64,000 bases of DNA from CALBPI01 sp045110335 (lineage in GTDB: Bacteria > Pseudomonadota > Gammaproteobacteria > Steroidobacterales > Woeseiaceae). Below the pieces are notes generated by a model. That model made no database searches. It saw only the letters and a program-made list of their open reading frames with translations, and was not told the origin of the DNA. Positions 37,001 through 46,025 of the stretch are shown here, piece after piece. Location: contig JBGCGB010000054.1 in NCBI GenBank assembly GCA_045110335.1, positions 7,491-71,490 of the forward strand, given 5' to 3'. How positions within the stretch are numbered: position 1 is the stretch's first letter; each line of letters opens with the position of its first letter. A program made the position numbers and the translations under genes.

Positions 37001-37897
37001 CAGGCTGCTTCTCATGCGGCGCGGGCTAGCGAACAATCCTCATTCCTCGTGCACTCCGAAGACATCGCCAAGCGTTTGAAGCAACGCGTTTCGTTGGAAC
37101 AGGAGATACGACATGCACTGGATAGAGATGAGTATCGACTCTATCTGCAGCCAAAGTTTGATACCAAAAGCCAGGTGCTGATTGGCGCTGAAGCACTCAT
37201 TCGATGGGAGCATCCGGAAAAAGGGCTTATACCGCCGGATATTTTCATTCCGATCGCCGAGGAAGCCGGCCTTATCACCGATATCGGCGAATGGGTGATC
37301 GAGCAATCCGCACGGCGCATTCACTACTGGCAAACACAAGAACAACCCGTCGTCCCCATTGCGGTTAATTTGTCGGGCGTCGAGTTTCGCTCAAGCAGCC
37401 CGGCGCATACGATTAGCGAAGCCGCCAAGAGAGTTGGCATCGATGTGACCTTGTTGCAAGTCGAGCTCACCGAGTCGGTTGTTATGCATGATGTGAAACG
37501 CGCGCGAAAAGCCCTAAAGGAAATACGCAATTTAGGTTGCCAGTTATCGATTGATGACTTTGGTACCGGTTATTCTTCGCTCGCCTATCTGAAGCGATTC
37601 CCGCTGGATACGCTCAAGATCGACCGCGCGTTCATCAATGACATAACAGAAAGTGATGAAGACCGCTCCATTTGTGAAGCGATCATCGCGATGGCGCACG
37701 GACTGGACCTGACGGTTGTTGCCGAAGGCGTTGAGACCGAAGCACAAATGCAATGCCTGCTAGCGCTTGGCTGCGACCAGGTACAAGGCTACTTCATGGG
37801 CAAACCGGTACCCGAAGAAAAATTCGCCGCATTCTTTAGCGCTCGTGCTGCAGTACCCGGCAGCATCAAACCTCAGCCATTCATCAAGGCGGGCTAA
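34007..37897 (+). CDS. Periplasmic beta-propeller sensor with GGDEF and EAL domains
   Basis: The 1296-residue protein starts with a signal/anchor segment ending AHAQ. About fourteen ligand-sensor propeller repeats follow (units like G-x-IWxGTxxxGLNxxD, residues about 40-690). Then come a Y_Y_Y domain (about 700-780), one membrane span (WATWWAYLIYVLSVALTIFLG), a diguanylate cyclase domain with SGDEF in place of GGDEF, and an EAL domain. The EAL domain keeps EALIRW, LTES, DDFGTGYSSL, LKID and EGVE, so it should be an active c-di-GMP phosphodiesterase. GGAGGAG (33991-33997) lies 9 bp before the ATG at 34007; an ATG at 33986 precedes that site. It probably senses an extracellular ligand. Confidence 0.93.
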   Translation: MRPSARQRKFPLQCATWRVLALWAALVLSFGVTAHAQTSRLQPMVFSHLDIEDGLSQGTVTEVFQDQLGFIWLGTESGLNRYDGNDVERFVQDRRNQSALVNDFIWDIADDASGDIWVATDGGGVSVYDQATGTFSHHRHDPSNENSISSDTTRSVLVDRDGIVWIGTRDAGLNRLDRTSNSIIRYTLSNPNLSVPPTATVFDIIQAIDGGLWFATNEGLYHKPYGNQTMRRYDSDNGLSGDTAITVVEDSDGLIWIGTYENGLNALNLKTGVIEHFRHDPENSNSIAGNYIRDLMQDNNGRLWAATSQGLSLYCPDDHGGFDNYRKERTNPTGLASSYVMDLFQDSSGILWVGTRGAGVAMWSPRSWSLGLTQAPELVDSMITAFAADGAGTLWIGTMGAGLQQYSTETGELVPAAELFDQDIANIRTMSLLLDSRGHLWIGTMAQGLLALDLDTGSIRRFKHDPDDPESLSTNGIMSIFEDQDGSVWAGTFGGGLNQINVMDGRVRRISVSGPIGDTFSRSRITAITQDHLDRLWLATDGDGVFSYQINDLELTQYLTSETDTTTISENRLYAIFFDTDSQRLWAGTAGRGLDWAALGDTLQTEIRFNNFSKANGLSDNVIYGIERGNDGHLWFSTNNGLINFEWSTKTVHTLHRRHGLQGEEFNFGAHHRGPDGQLFFGGANGFNAFHPDQFEASGTAPRVRISSIHINSTPYSTDGLLANTQTLELPHDQNIIAVEASVLHFVDPARNLISYFLEGFDTQWSEPGTDKRFTYTNLDSGSYTLRIRGVSSSGIESESPVSLTIVIKPAPWATWWAYLIYVLSVALTIFLGMRWYHRRINKHARIKRLAESDPLTGLCNRNRFMDLVIAAGQQYSSMPNNVVVVAIDFNHIKRVNDSFGHESGDLSLKALGNRLIHLVAEAVPIDDQSETARLSGDEFSVLLTGNSAISSAHRLAEQIIAQFSESIVNGNTRVNLPTSVGIAIGSTNEMHALLKNAQAASHAARASEQSSFLVHSEDIAKRLKQRVSLEQEIRHALDRDEYRLYLQPKFDTKSQVLIGAEALIRWEHPEKGLIPPDIFIPIAEEAGLITDIGEWVIEQSARRIHYWQTQEQPVVPIAVNLSGVEFRSSSPAHTISEAAKRVGIDVTLLQVELTESVVMHDVKRARKALKEIRNLGCQLSIDDFGTGYSSLAYLKRFPLDTLKIDRAFINDITESDEDRSICEAIIAMAHGLDLTVVAEGVETEAQMQCLLALGCDQVQGYFMGKPVPEEKFAAFFSARAAVPGSIKPQPFIKAG

Positions 37898-37982
37898 ATA
37901 CCAGCGCAGCCACGGCCGGAATCACTTCCACGCCGTCAACCAATATCGTATGGTCAGTCCCATCGTCATGACGGAGCTCACC

Positions 37983-39758
37983 ATGCACACCCCAAAGTTA
38001 CTTGTCGCAGCCAGCCTCTTGTTGCTCAACGCTTGTACGACCACACCAGAACAGCTTGCGTCAGAAAGCGTCGGTGCGAATGATCAGCTTCGTGCGCTTT
38101 ATGAAAGTGAATACGCATGGCGACAAGCACAATTCGGCAGCATCAAAGATGACAAAGGCAACTGGACAAGCGGTAGCGCCTGGCCGGATGTTTCGCCGGA
38201 AGCCTATGCGGAACGCCTAGCCTACTGGGAGCGTGCGCTCGGGGACTTGCAACGGATCTCACAAGATGAACTCAGCGATGAAGAGGCGATCAATGCTGCC
38301 GTGTTCAAACAGATTGTGACGACGCAGGCCAGCGACGCGAAATTCCGGACTTTTGAGGCACCGCTAAACTCTGATTCGTTCTTCTGGAGTTATCTGCACC
38401 CGCGTCGCTCGGGCTTTCGCGATACCGCCAGTTATGAGCGCTACGTCGGTCGGATGAATGACCTACCGCGATATTTCCGCCAACACATGAACAACATGCG
38501 CGCTGGACTGGCGCGTGGTTTCACGCCACCCGCCATTACGCTTCAAGGACGCGATCAATCCATTGAAGCCTATCTCGCTAGCGGCAAAGACAATCCATTC
38601 TATGCGCCCGTTGATCATTTCCCGGCAAGGATGAGTGCAGACGATCGAGAGATAATCGAGCAACAAGCAATGGCGGCGATAGACGCCTCCGTCGTACCCG
38701 CTTTTGCCGAACTTCTCGACTTCATGCGGAACGAGTATTTGCCAAAGGCCCGAACATCCTTGGCGGCAAAAGCATTGCCAGACGGACCCGCGTTTTATCA
38801 GGCGCAGATCCAGGGCTACACCACACTGGACCTTAGTCCCGAGACCATCCATACGCGCGGCGTTGCCGAAGTGGCACGCATTCGCGAAGCTATGCTCGCC
38901 ATTATTGAAGAGGTCGAGTTTGATGGCGATCTCGCCGCATTTTTTGAGTTTCTTCGAACAGATCCGCAGTTTTACGCCAAGACACCAGACGAGCTCATGG
39001 GCGTCTCTGCCTATGTCGCAAAGCGCATGGACGGCAAGATTCACGACGTGCTCGGCTTCCTGCCCAGGCAACGACACTCCATCTCGCCGGTCCCCGACGA
39101 AATCGCACCGATCTACACGGCGGGTCGTGGCGGCTATGGCGGCTGCCTGATGAACACTTACGACTTGCCCTCCAGACCGTTGTACACGATCCCTGCATTG
39201 ACCTTGCATGAATGCGCACCCGGGCATTCGCTACAAGCGGCCATTTCACGCGAAGCACCCGGTGACATTCCCGAATTTCGGGCGCGCAATTACTTCTCCG
39301 GCTACGGCGAGGGTTGGGGTTTATATACAGAATGGTTGGGCGGCGAAATCGGCATTTACCGAACACCGTATGAACGATTTGGACAACTTACCTACGAAAT
39401 GTGGCGCGCTTGTAGGCTGGTTATCGATACCGGCGTGCATCACTATGGTTGGAGCCGTGACCAGGCGCTTGCATATCTTCGCGACAACGCTGCGCTATCC
39501 GAACACGAAATCACGACGGAAATTGATCGCTACATTTCATGGCCCGCACAAGCGCTGTCGTACAAGCTCGGCGAAATGCTGATCCGCGAAAAACGTCGGG
39601 CGGCTGAAACAGCGTTGGGTACCGATTTCGATCAACGCTATTTTCATGACAAAATTCTAGCGCTTCGGTCAGTGCCGTTATCGGTGTTGGCCAGTGAACT
39701 TGACGCATGGATTGGTGCTGGCGGACCAAATCCGTACGAAGGCATGGATCTGAACTAA
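37983..39758 (+). CDS. DUF885 lipoprotein, putative metallopeptidase-like
   Basis: The 591-residue lipoprotein has a lipobox LLNAC at residues about 14-18. The DUF885 motif HECAPGHSLQ (about residue 413) and a later GEGWGLYTEWLG are typical of the family, whose HExxPGH motif resembles a zinc-peptidase site. Enzymatic proof for the family is limited. The reading frame is open upstream to 37767 inside the EAL gene. GGAG at 37973-37976 and the signal peptide fix the start at 37983. Confidence 0.9.
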   Translation: MHTPKLLVAASLLLLNACTTTPEQLASESVGANDQLRALYESEYAWRQAQFGSIKDDKGNWTSGSAWPDVSPEAYAERLAYWERALGDLQRISQDELSDEEAINAAVFKQIVTTQASDAKFRTFEAPLNSDSFFWSYLHPRRSGFRDTASYERYVGRMNDLPRYFRQHMNNMRAGLARGFTPPAITLQGRDQSIEAYLASGKDNPFYAPVDHFPARMSADDREIIEQQAMAAIDASVVPAFAELLDFMRNEYLPKARTSLAAKALPDGPAFYQAQIQGYTTLDLSPETIHTRGVAEVARIREAMLAIIEEVEFDGDLAAFFEFLRTDPQFYAKTPDELMGVSAYVAKRMDGKIHDVLGFLPRQRHSISPVPDEIAPIYTAGRGGYGGCLMNTYDLPSRPLYTIPALTLHECAPGHSLQAAISREAPGDIPEFRARNYFSGYGEGWGLYTEWLGGEIGIYRTPYERFGQLTYEMWRACRLVIDTGVHHYGWSRDQALAYLRDNAALSEHEITTEIDRYISWPAQALSYKLGEMLIREKRRAAETALGTDFDQRYFHDKILALRSVPLSVLASELDAWIGAGGPNPYEGMDLN

Positions 39759-39919
39759 CCCCTGACCGTTACCGTTATGTTAACCGGCTTGCCCCCCGCC
39801 TGGAACAGGTTATGATGAGGACAACCAACGGGGTATCCATAGGGGGGTGCCACGCTGGATCCATAAGAAAACCTGGCATGCGCAAGCATTGAGCTCGTCG
39901 TGCCAACAAGGGGGTTAAG

Positions 39920-41389
39920 ATGTCTCTAAGAGCGATGCTGCTTCTCGCAGCAATGAGCTTCGCCACTGCGTCTGCAATGGCTGGCTACCACCAATCATCA
40001 TCCGTACCGCAAGATGACCGGGTCTTCCCGATCGGCGATTCCGGCACGTTTGACCCGATTCCAGGCCTGACGGCAACGCTAAAAGAAGGTGTGGATCGTG
40101 ACGGTGCTGTATACCGTTACGAGGTGCCAGTGAACTGGAATGGTGACCTGGTGATGTATGCACACGGTTTCCGCGGCTGTTTTGCCGATGAAGCGACCGG
40201 CACGTTGGTTCCACTAACCGTGGATAACCCACCGTTACGTGCCTATTACCTGCAACGTGGCTACGCGTGGGCGGCGTCGAGTTATTCGAAAAACTGCTAC
40301 GACGTAAAAGCGGGTGTTGAAAGCACTAATTTGCTCGCCAGAATTTTTAAGCGTGAAGTTGCCAAACCCAACAGAACGCTGATCACCGGTTTCTCAATGG
40401 GCGGCCATGTCACGGGCGCCGCGATCGAAATGTACCCGAACGTGAAATGCCCCGACGGACGACGCGGCCGCTTCTGCCGTCGCTTTTCGCGCATCCTCGG
40501 TCGCATCTCTGGCGGCATTAAGTACGATGGCGCCGCACCACTGTGTGGTGTGATGGGTGACACTAAGTTGTTCGATTACTTTGGCGACTACACATTCGGT
40601 GCCGAAGCGCTCGCTTCCGAAGTTAACCCGTTCATCAATTCTCAGTTCCCACCACCAGAAGATTACGCAACCACCACGTTGCCGCTGACCATCGGCACCT
40701 TGTTCAGCAACAATGGTGCTGACTTCCCCGCTGGATTGACACCGCAAGGTGAGCAACTGAAAAATCTACTGCGTGAGTTGTCGGGTGGCGAACGTCCGAT
40801 CTTCGAGCAAGGTTTTGCAGTTTACCAGGCCCTGCTGTTCAGCTTCGCTGGCAGTGATGGATCCGTAGACGGCGTGCTCGGTGGTAATGGCTATGACAAC
40901 CGCCGCCGCACGTTCCAGCTGGATAATGACCCTGGCCTTAGCTCCGCTGAAGCGATGCTGAACGAGTTGGTGTTACGAGTTCGCGCAGACCGTGGACTCA
41001 ACAAACGACGCTTCCTGCGCCTGCAGCGCGTTCCCGAGATCACCGGTCGAATCAGCATTCCGGTGCTAACGATGCATTCACTCGGCGATTTGTTCGTGCC
41101 TTTCAAAATGCAGCAAATCTACGCAGAAGATGCCGCGCGCTATGGTCGTTCTGATCTTTTGGTTCAACGCGCTACGCGCGCCATCGGTCACTGCGAGTTC
41201 TCGCCAGACGAGTTGGTTAGGAACTTCGAAGACCTGGTGTTATGGGTTAACGAGGGCGTCAAACCAGCTGGAGATGATGTTTTGGATCCGGCTGTCGTAG
41301 CGAATCCGGCTTACGGCTGCACCTACACCGCCGGCTCTACCGGACAGACGCCAGACATTCTCCGTACAGGGCTTTGCCCATCGGAGTAG
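39920..41389 (+). CDS. Exported alpha/beta hydrolase
   Basis: This 489-residue secreted protein has a signal peptide ending ASAMA. The nucleophile elbow GFSMGGHVTG lies near residue 156. An oxyanion-hole-like YAHGFRG is near residue 79, and a later GDLFVPF and HCEF may supply the Asp and His. The esterase or lipase substrate is unknown. A GGGGG run (39910-39914) sits 5 bp before the ATG. A strong bidirectional terminator follows 45 bp after the stop. Confidence 0.85.
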   Translation: MSLRAMLLLAAMSFATASAMAGYHQSSSVPQDDRVFPIGDSGTFDPIPGLTATLKEGVDRDGAVYRYEVPVNWNGDLVMYAHGFRGCFADEATGTLVPLTVDNPPLRAYYLQRGYAWAASSYSKNCYDVKAGVESTNLLARIFKREVAKPNRTLITGFSMGGHVTGAAIEMYPNVKCPDGRRGRFCRRFSRILGRISGGIKYDGAAPLCGVMGDTKLFDYFGDYTFGAEALASEVNPFINSQFPPPEDYATTTLPLTIGTLFSNNGADFPAGLTPQGEQLKNLLRELSGGERPIFEQGFAVYQALLFSFAGSDGSVDGVLGGNGYDNRRRTFQLDNDPGLSSAEAMLNELVLRVRADRGLNKRRFLRLQRVPEITGRISIPVLTMHSLGDLFVPFKMQQIYAEDAARYGRSDLLVQRATRAIGHCEFSPDELVRNFEDLVLWVNEGVKPAGDDVLDPAVVANPAYGCTYTAGSTGQTPDILRTGLCPSE

Positions 41390-41433
41390 CGGCCACATCA
41401 ACTAGTACGCACGCGTATTAGATTGGTCACGGC

Positions 41434-41471
41434 GAAAGCCCGCATAGCGATTCAGTTATGCGGGCTTTTTT
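41434..41471. terminator. Rho-independent terminator between convergent genes
   Basis: AGCCCGCATA and TATGCGGGCT form a perfect 10-bp stem (41437-41466) with a 10-nt loop. It is extended by AAA/TTT pairs and followed by a T-run to 41471. It lies 45 bp after the hydrolase stop and 24 bp before the end of the minus-strand coiled-coil gene, so it may serve both. Confidence 0.9.
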
Positions 41472-41494
41472 GTACGTTTATGTTTGAGCGCTAA

Positions 41495-42016
41495 CTAATT
41501 GTTAGTAGACTTCAGCATCGCCAGTCTTCGTTCCGCATCTCGCAACTCATCACTGACCGCAGCTTCCATTTGTTCTGCCTGTTCGAGCACGGCCATGCGC
41601 TCTTCGTAGGCGTAGAAGGCCGGCTGAAATCTCTCGAGGCCCTCTTCGGCAAAGTCCGCCGGATCTTCCCCCCGCGCCTCGATATCTGCCACATACTGCT
41701 CGAGCTCCGCCAGCGAAGCTTCTGTCTTTTCGAGCTCGACTTCGGCCAACTCACGCATGTTGCGAGCTGCCGCTGATGCCAGTTTCAAATCATCAATCGC
41801 ATGTTCAAGTTCAGCGACCGTCTGCATCGATGCTGTATCCGGCACCTCCAGTGTCGCGAGAGATGGCGCTGGCTCATTCTCCGTCGCGACAATAACTTCG
41901 CCTCTGGATTGGTTATCACTGGAGGGTTCGCGAGCGCGCTCATCCGCTGCCAGGAAAAAGACACCGATCGCGATCAAGATGGCTGCGACAAGAATGACCA
42001 TTACTTTTTTATTCAT
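41495..42016 (-). CDS. Membrane-anchored coiled-coil protein
   Basis: The 173-residue protein has an N-terminal membrane helix (MNKKVMVILVAAILIAIGVF). A low-complexity linker follows, then a long acidic heptad-rich helix (about residues 65-170), so it is predicted to be an inner-membrane-anchored periplasmic coiled coil. AAGGAG lies 6 bp before the ATG. The start lies inside the 3' end of the hydantoinase B gene with an 8-bp overlap (ATGAATAA), suggesting translational coupling. No family recognised. Confidence 0.75.
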   Translation of the reverse strand: MNKKVMVILVAAILIAIGVFFLAADERAREPSSDNQSRGEVIVATENEPAPSLATLEVPDTASMQTVAELEHAIDDLKLASAAARNMRELAEVELEKTEASLAELEQYVADIEARGEDPADFAEEGLERFQPAFYAYEERMAVLEQAEQMEAAVSDELRDAERRLAMLKSTNN

Positions 42017-43718
42017 CTACAACTCCTTCATTGTCATTGCTGCGCAACAGCGCATCGACGGCTTCTGCCGACAGCCCGTAATCTTTGATCGCTGACTCGC
42101 GCGTTAGATAACCTCGTCGTAAATCGCGAAGAATCAACTGCTGGTCGCGATCTGCGACATCACCAAATCCCCCGCCACCGGGAAACGCCATGATCACTTT
42201 ACGACCATCAGCAACGAACTGTTTACCTTTGCCTTGCATCGGCGTGCCATCGTCGAGACAAATCGTCGTTGGCGCACCATCACCACCGCCCCGTCGACCG
42301 CGTGCAGGATGATGCAGTCGATCGAGCATTGCCGAAAAATCGCATTCGTAGCCTTTCGCCGGCCCCACTTCCATACACTGCCCGAGACCGCCACGCTGCC
42401 GCCCGACACCACCGCTGTCCGGACGCAATTCCTTGCGCCAGATAATGACCGGACCGCTGTGCTCTGTCGCTTCAATCGGCATCGTCATGACGCCGGATGG
42501 AAACGCCGTCGCATTCATGCCATCCAGCGTAGGCCGCGCGCCACCGCCACCCGAGTTGAACGTCAACACTTCTGCACGCCGTGCATCAGCATGCCCGGAG
42601 ACAGATCTTAATGACATTTGAAAATTACAAATCGTACCGGCCCCTTCCGCGGGCACTGTATCACTGACAATCTGGTCCAGTGCACCGTAAATGGTGTCGG
42701 GGATCATATGGCCAATCACATGGCGCAACGCAACCGGCGCCGGATGGATGGCATTAACGATAGTATGTTCCGGCGCCACCGTGACGAACGGCGCCAATGA
42801 CGCAAAGTTGTTCGGAACGTCGGGCGCCACAGCACACTTCAACGCATAGCAAGCATAGGCTTGCGTATACACCAAAGGTACGTTGATGCCATTCTTATCG
42901 ATACCGGACGAGCCTGCAAAATCACACACCATGCGTTCCGGCTCGGTCGTCACCGATACTTGCAGCGTGATCGGCGTATCGTATCCATCGACGGTCATTG
43001 ATGCACTCGCAGACTGCCTTGGCAGTGCCTTAATCTTTTCAATGGTCGCTACCCGGGATCGTTCGAAAATAAACGCCGCGACGTCTTGTAGCGTTGCTAA
43101 AGAAAACTCATGCATCATCTCAACAAGTCGTTGATGACCAACCTCGTTGCAGGTGACCAAGGCAAACACATCGCCAATCAGTTGATCCGGTTCGCGAACA
43201 TTGGCGCGCATCAGTGTCAGAAACGGCTGATCAACCTTGCCGCGATCGGCCAATCGCATGATGGGAATGTACAGTCCTTCCTCATAGACGGAATGCGCGT
43301 CCGCGTTAAAGCCACGTCCACCGATATCGACAACATGCGCAGTACAAGCAAAGAAACCGACATGTTGACCATTCAGAAACGAGGGCGTTACAACCGTGAT
43401 GTCATGCAAATGGCCTGTGCCTTTCCATGGATCATTGGTTAGGTAAACATCGCCCTCTGCAATCTGCTCGCGACCTATTTCATTGATGAAGTGGCGTACG
43501 GCTTCGGCCATCGAGTTCACATGACCCGGCGTGCCCGTGACCGCTTGCGCCATCATCCGACCGTCCCGGTCATAAACGCCGGCCGAAAGGTCACCGGCCT
43601 CACGAACCGATGTCGAGAAAGCGGTTCGAATCAAAGTTTGTGCTTGTTCTTCAACGATCGAAATCAAACGATTCCACATGACCTGCAAGGCAACGGTTTG
43701 ATGATTCATGCTCTCCAT
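42009..43718 (-). CDS. Hydantoinase B/oxoprolinase family protein
   Basis: The 569-residue protein is collinear with HyuB: VMWNRLISIVEEQAQTLIRTAFSTSVREAGDLSAGVYD at the N-terminus, YLTNDPWKGTGHLHDI, and a Gly-rich C-terminus (GGGGFGDV). With HyuA it forms an ATP-dependent enzyme that opens hydantoin-like or 5-oxoproline-like rings. The ATG at 43718 overlaps the hyuA-like stop as TGATG; an extra TTG just upstream is not needed. The substrate is not decided by sequence. Confidence 0.92.
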   Translation of the reverse strand: MESMNHQTVALQVMWNRLISIVEEQAQTLIRTAFSTSVREAGDLSAGVYDRDGRMMAQAVTGTPGHVNSMAEAVRHFINEIGREQIAEGDVYLTNDPWKGTGHLHDITVVTPSFLNGQHVGFFACTAHVVDIGGRGFNADAHSVYEEGLYIPIMRLADRGKVDQPFLTLMRANVREPDQLIGDVFALVTCNEVGHQRLVEMMHEFSLATLQDVAAFIFERSRVATIEKIKALPRQSASASMTVDGYDTPITLQVSVTTEPERMVCDFAGSSGIDKNGINVPLVYTQAYACYALKCAVAPDVPNNFASLAPFVTVAPEHTIVNAIHPAPVALRHVIGHMIPDTIYGALDQIVSDTVPAEGAGTICNFQMSLRSVSGHADARRAEVLTFNSGGGGARPTLDGMNATAFPSGVMTMPIEATEHSGPVIIWRKELRPDSGGVGRQRGGLGQCMEVGPAKGYECDFSAMLDRLHHPARGRRGGGDGAPTTICLDDGTPMQGKGKQFVADGRKVIMAFPGGGGFGDVADRDQQLILRDLRRGYLTRESAIKDYGLSAEAVDALLRSNDNEGVVDE

Positions 43719-45805
43719 CAACGCGCTCCCTGCGATGCATCAATCAACTCGACACACCCATCGGCATGACAAATCACGCGCCGACTCGTCGGCACGACGA
43801 TCGTTGTCTCATGCTCCGTAATCACCGCGGGACCGCTAAACGCATCGCCCGTTCCAAGCGCATTCCTTGTGTATGCTTTCGCGTCGACAAAACGTCCGAT
43901 AGCACCATCAAACAAGCGGCGAGCATTCGAAGCCGTTATCACGCTGTTGGCCGTCGCGGGTTTCATTGGTTCAACGGGCTCGGTATGCGTCGCCGCCGTG
44001 GCCGTCCAAACCGACACTTCGATATCAGCATCCTGGACGATTCGACCAAACAGCGTCTCATACACGGACTCGAAAGCGGCTTTCAATGCCTCCGCTGTGG
44101 GCGCTTGCCGAATCTCCAATGCCAGTGGCACCGGGACCTCCCAACCTTGTCCGACGTAACGCATATACGCTTTATAAGTGAGCGCTATCTCGGTCCTCGG
44201 CTGACAATCATTAACGAACTCTGAAGCTTCGGATTCCAACGCATCGAAGACCTCTGCAATCTGTTCACCATCAAAGTCGGACAACACAGCATGGACCGTG
44301 CGGGTTGCCTCAAAGCTTATCGGTGCGCGCAGGAAACCGATTGCCGAGCCGACCCCGGCACCCGGCGGCACCAGCAGCCTTCGAATACCCAATTTTTCGC
44401 ACAGGCGTGCGGCATGCAGCGGCGCGGCGCCGCCGAACGCGATCATCGTGAACTCGGCAAGGTCCTCGCCATTTTCGACAGCATGCACGCGCGCTGCATT
44501 CGCCATGTTTTCATCGACTACCTCAGCCACACTGAATGCGGCGGTCTGGGTATCCATCTCCAAGGGTCGACCAATAACAGCGTCGAGTGCCTGCGCCGAC
44601 ATAGATAGGTCCAACGGAATCTCGCCGCCGGCAAAGTGATCCGGATCCAACTTACCCAACACTAAATCTGCATCGGTCACGGCGGGACGCAAGCCACCCC
44701 TGGCGTAACAAGCCGGCCCGGGTTCCGAGCCAGCCGATTCGGGACCCACACGAACCTGCCGCATCGCATCCAATGACGCCAGTGAACCGCCACCCGCGCC
44801 GATCTCCACCATATCGATCACCGGGATCGAAATGGGCATCCCGGATCCCTTTTTGAACCGATAAGAACGCGCTACTTCAAACACGCGACTGGTCTTTGGC
44901 GTGTGATCCTTAATCAAGCAAATCTTTGCCGTGGTTCCGCCCATATCAAACGACAACACTTTGTCCAATCCATAACGAGCAGCGATATGTGCTGCGAAAA
45001 CTGCGCCACCAGCGGGGCCGGATTCTACCAGGCGTACGGGAAACTCAGCTGCGCTCTCTACAGAAATGATGCCGCCGCCAGAGTGCATCAGAAAAACCGG
45101 GCAACGAACGCCTGCATCAGACAGCTGGTCCGTTAAGCGCGTCAGATACGTTTTCATTTGCGGTTGAATATACGCATTGGCAACAACCGTATTAAACCGC
45201 TCATACTCACGCATCTGTGGCGACACTTCGGAAGCGATCGACACCATGACGTTAGGCAGCCGCGCCGCGAGCACCGATCGAATGGTTTGTTCATGACTCG
45301 AATTCGCATAGCCGTGAATCAAGCCCACCGCCACACTTGTGTAGCCGCCTGTTTCGATCTTACCGACCACATCATCCAACTCATCGAGATCCAACGGAAT
45401 CAATTCTTCACCCGCAGCATTCATCCGTTCCGTAACGACATAGCGATCCTGCCGCGGCAACAACGGTTCGGGAATTTCCAGGTTCAGATCGTATTGCTCG
45501 AAACGAGACTCAGTACGCATCTCAATAACATCACGAAAACCTCGCGTGGTGATCAATGCGGTGTGCGCGCCATTCCGCTCAATCAACGCATTTGTTGCGA
45601 GCGTGGTGCCATGTATCACCTGTGCAATGTCTGTCGGAGATACGTCGGCTTTGGCGCAAACTAGCTTCATACCGGACAGGATTGCGGCCTCGGGTGCCGC
45701 ATAGGTCGTGAGCACTTTGACAGAGAACCGTTCTTCGCCCACTTCAAGAACGATATCGGTAAAAGTCCCACCAATATCGGCGCTGAGCCGAATGTCAGAT
45801 TGCAT
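43718..45805 (-). CDS. Hydantoinase A/oxoprolinase family protein
   Basis: The 695-residue subunit has the N-terminal nucleotide-binding motif SADIGGTFTDIVLE, HGTTLATNALIERNG, LSFDMGGTTAKICLI and GAGGGSLASLD. All are typical of HyuA-type ATP-dependent hydrolases. The ATG at 45805, with GAGAG 8 bp upstream, is chosen over an in-frame codon at 45835. It is the first gene of a three-gene coupled unit (A, B, coiled-coil protein). A link to 5-oxoproline from the ChaC-like enzyme elsewhere in the window is possible but unproven. Confidence 0.92.
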   Translation of the reverse strand: MQSDIRLSADIGGTFTDIVLEVGEERFSVKVLTTYAAPEAAILSGMKLVCAKADVSPTDIAQVIHGTTLATNALIERNGAHTALITTRGFRDVIEMRTESRFEQYDLNLEIPEPLLPRQDRYVVTERMNAAGEELIPLDLDELDDVVGKIETGGYTSVAVGLIHGYANSSHEQTIRSVLAARLPNVMVSIASEVSPQMREYERFNTVVANAYIQPQMKTYLTRLTDQLSDAGVRCPVFLMHSGGGIISVESAAEFPVRLVESGPAGGAVFAAHIAARYGLDKVLSFDMGGTTAKICLIKDHTPKTSRVFEVARSYRFKKGSGMPISIPVIDMVEIGAGGGSLASLDAMRQVRVGPESAGSEPGPACYARGGLRPAVTDADLVLGKLDPDHFAGGEIPLDLSMSAQALDAVIGRPLEMDTQTAAFSVAEVVDENMANAARVHAVENGEDLAEFTMIAFGGAAPLHAARLCEKLGIRRLLVPPGAGVGSAIGFLRAPISFEATRTVHAVLSDFDGEQIAEVFDALESEASEFVNDCQPRTEIALTYKAYMRYVGQGWEVPVPLALEIRQAPTAEALKAAFESVYETLFGRIVQDADIEVSVWTATAATHTEPVEPMKPATANSVITASNARRLFDGAIGRFVDAKAYTRNALGTGDAFSGPAVITEHETTIVVPTSRRVICHADGCVELIDASQGAR

Positions 45806-46025
45806 GATCGTTCTCTCGTTTCGCGGCAACGCCAAAGAAGCGCCCCAGTGTATGATGTTTGACCGCTGGTCGCGACGTCATCCACATAATCGCCGCCACG
45901 CTTGACCGCACATAGCGTATCAATACTGTCGCCGAACAGCGACGATTCGCGATTTTCGAAAGACACTTTCACCCCTTGTCTGCTAGGCTCAAACGCATGG
46001 TTAGAAAACCGTGGATTGATTCGCT

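Noticed and set aside
37767..37982. An upstream extension of the DUF885 gene into the EAL domain gene
   Set aside because: The lipobox signal peptide and GGAG site fix the start at 37983; the extra residues mirror the EAL gene in another frame.
38463..39227. A 254-codon open frame on the minus strand inside the DUF885 gene
   Set aside because: It lies wholly opposite a gene with clear family motifs and has no recognisable domain.
42009..45805. Naming the A/B pair a 5-oxoprolinase
   Set aside because: The same family includes hydantoinases and acetone carboxylase subunits, and sequence alone does not decide the substrate.
45836..46025. Search for a tRNA or small RNA between the oxoprolinase-like and sugar dehydrogenase genes
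   Set aside because: No cloverleaf or terminator-like structure was seen.
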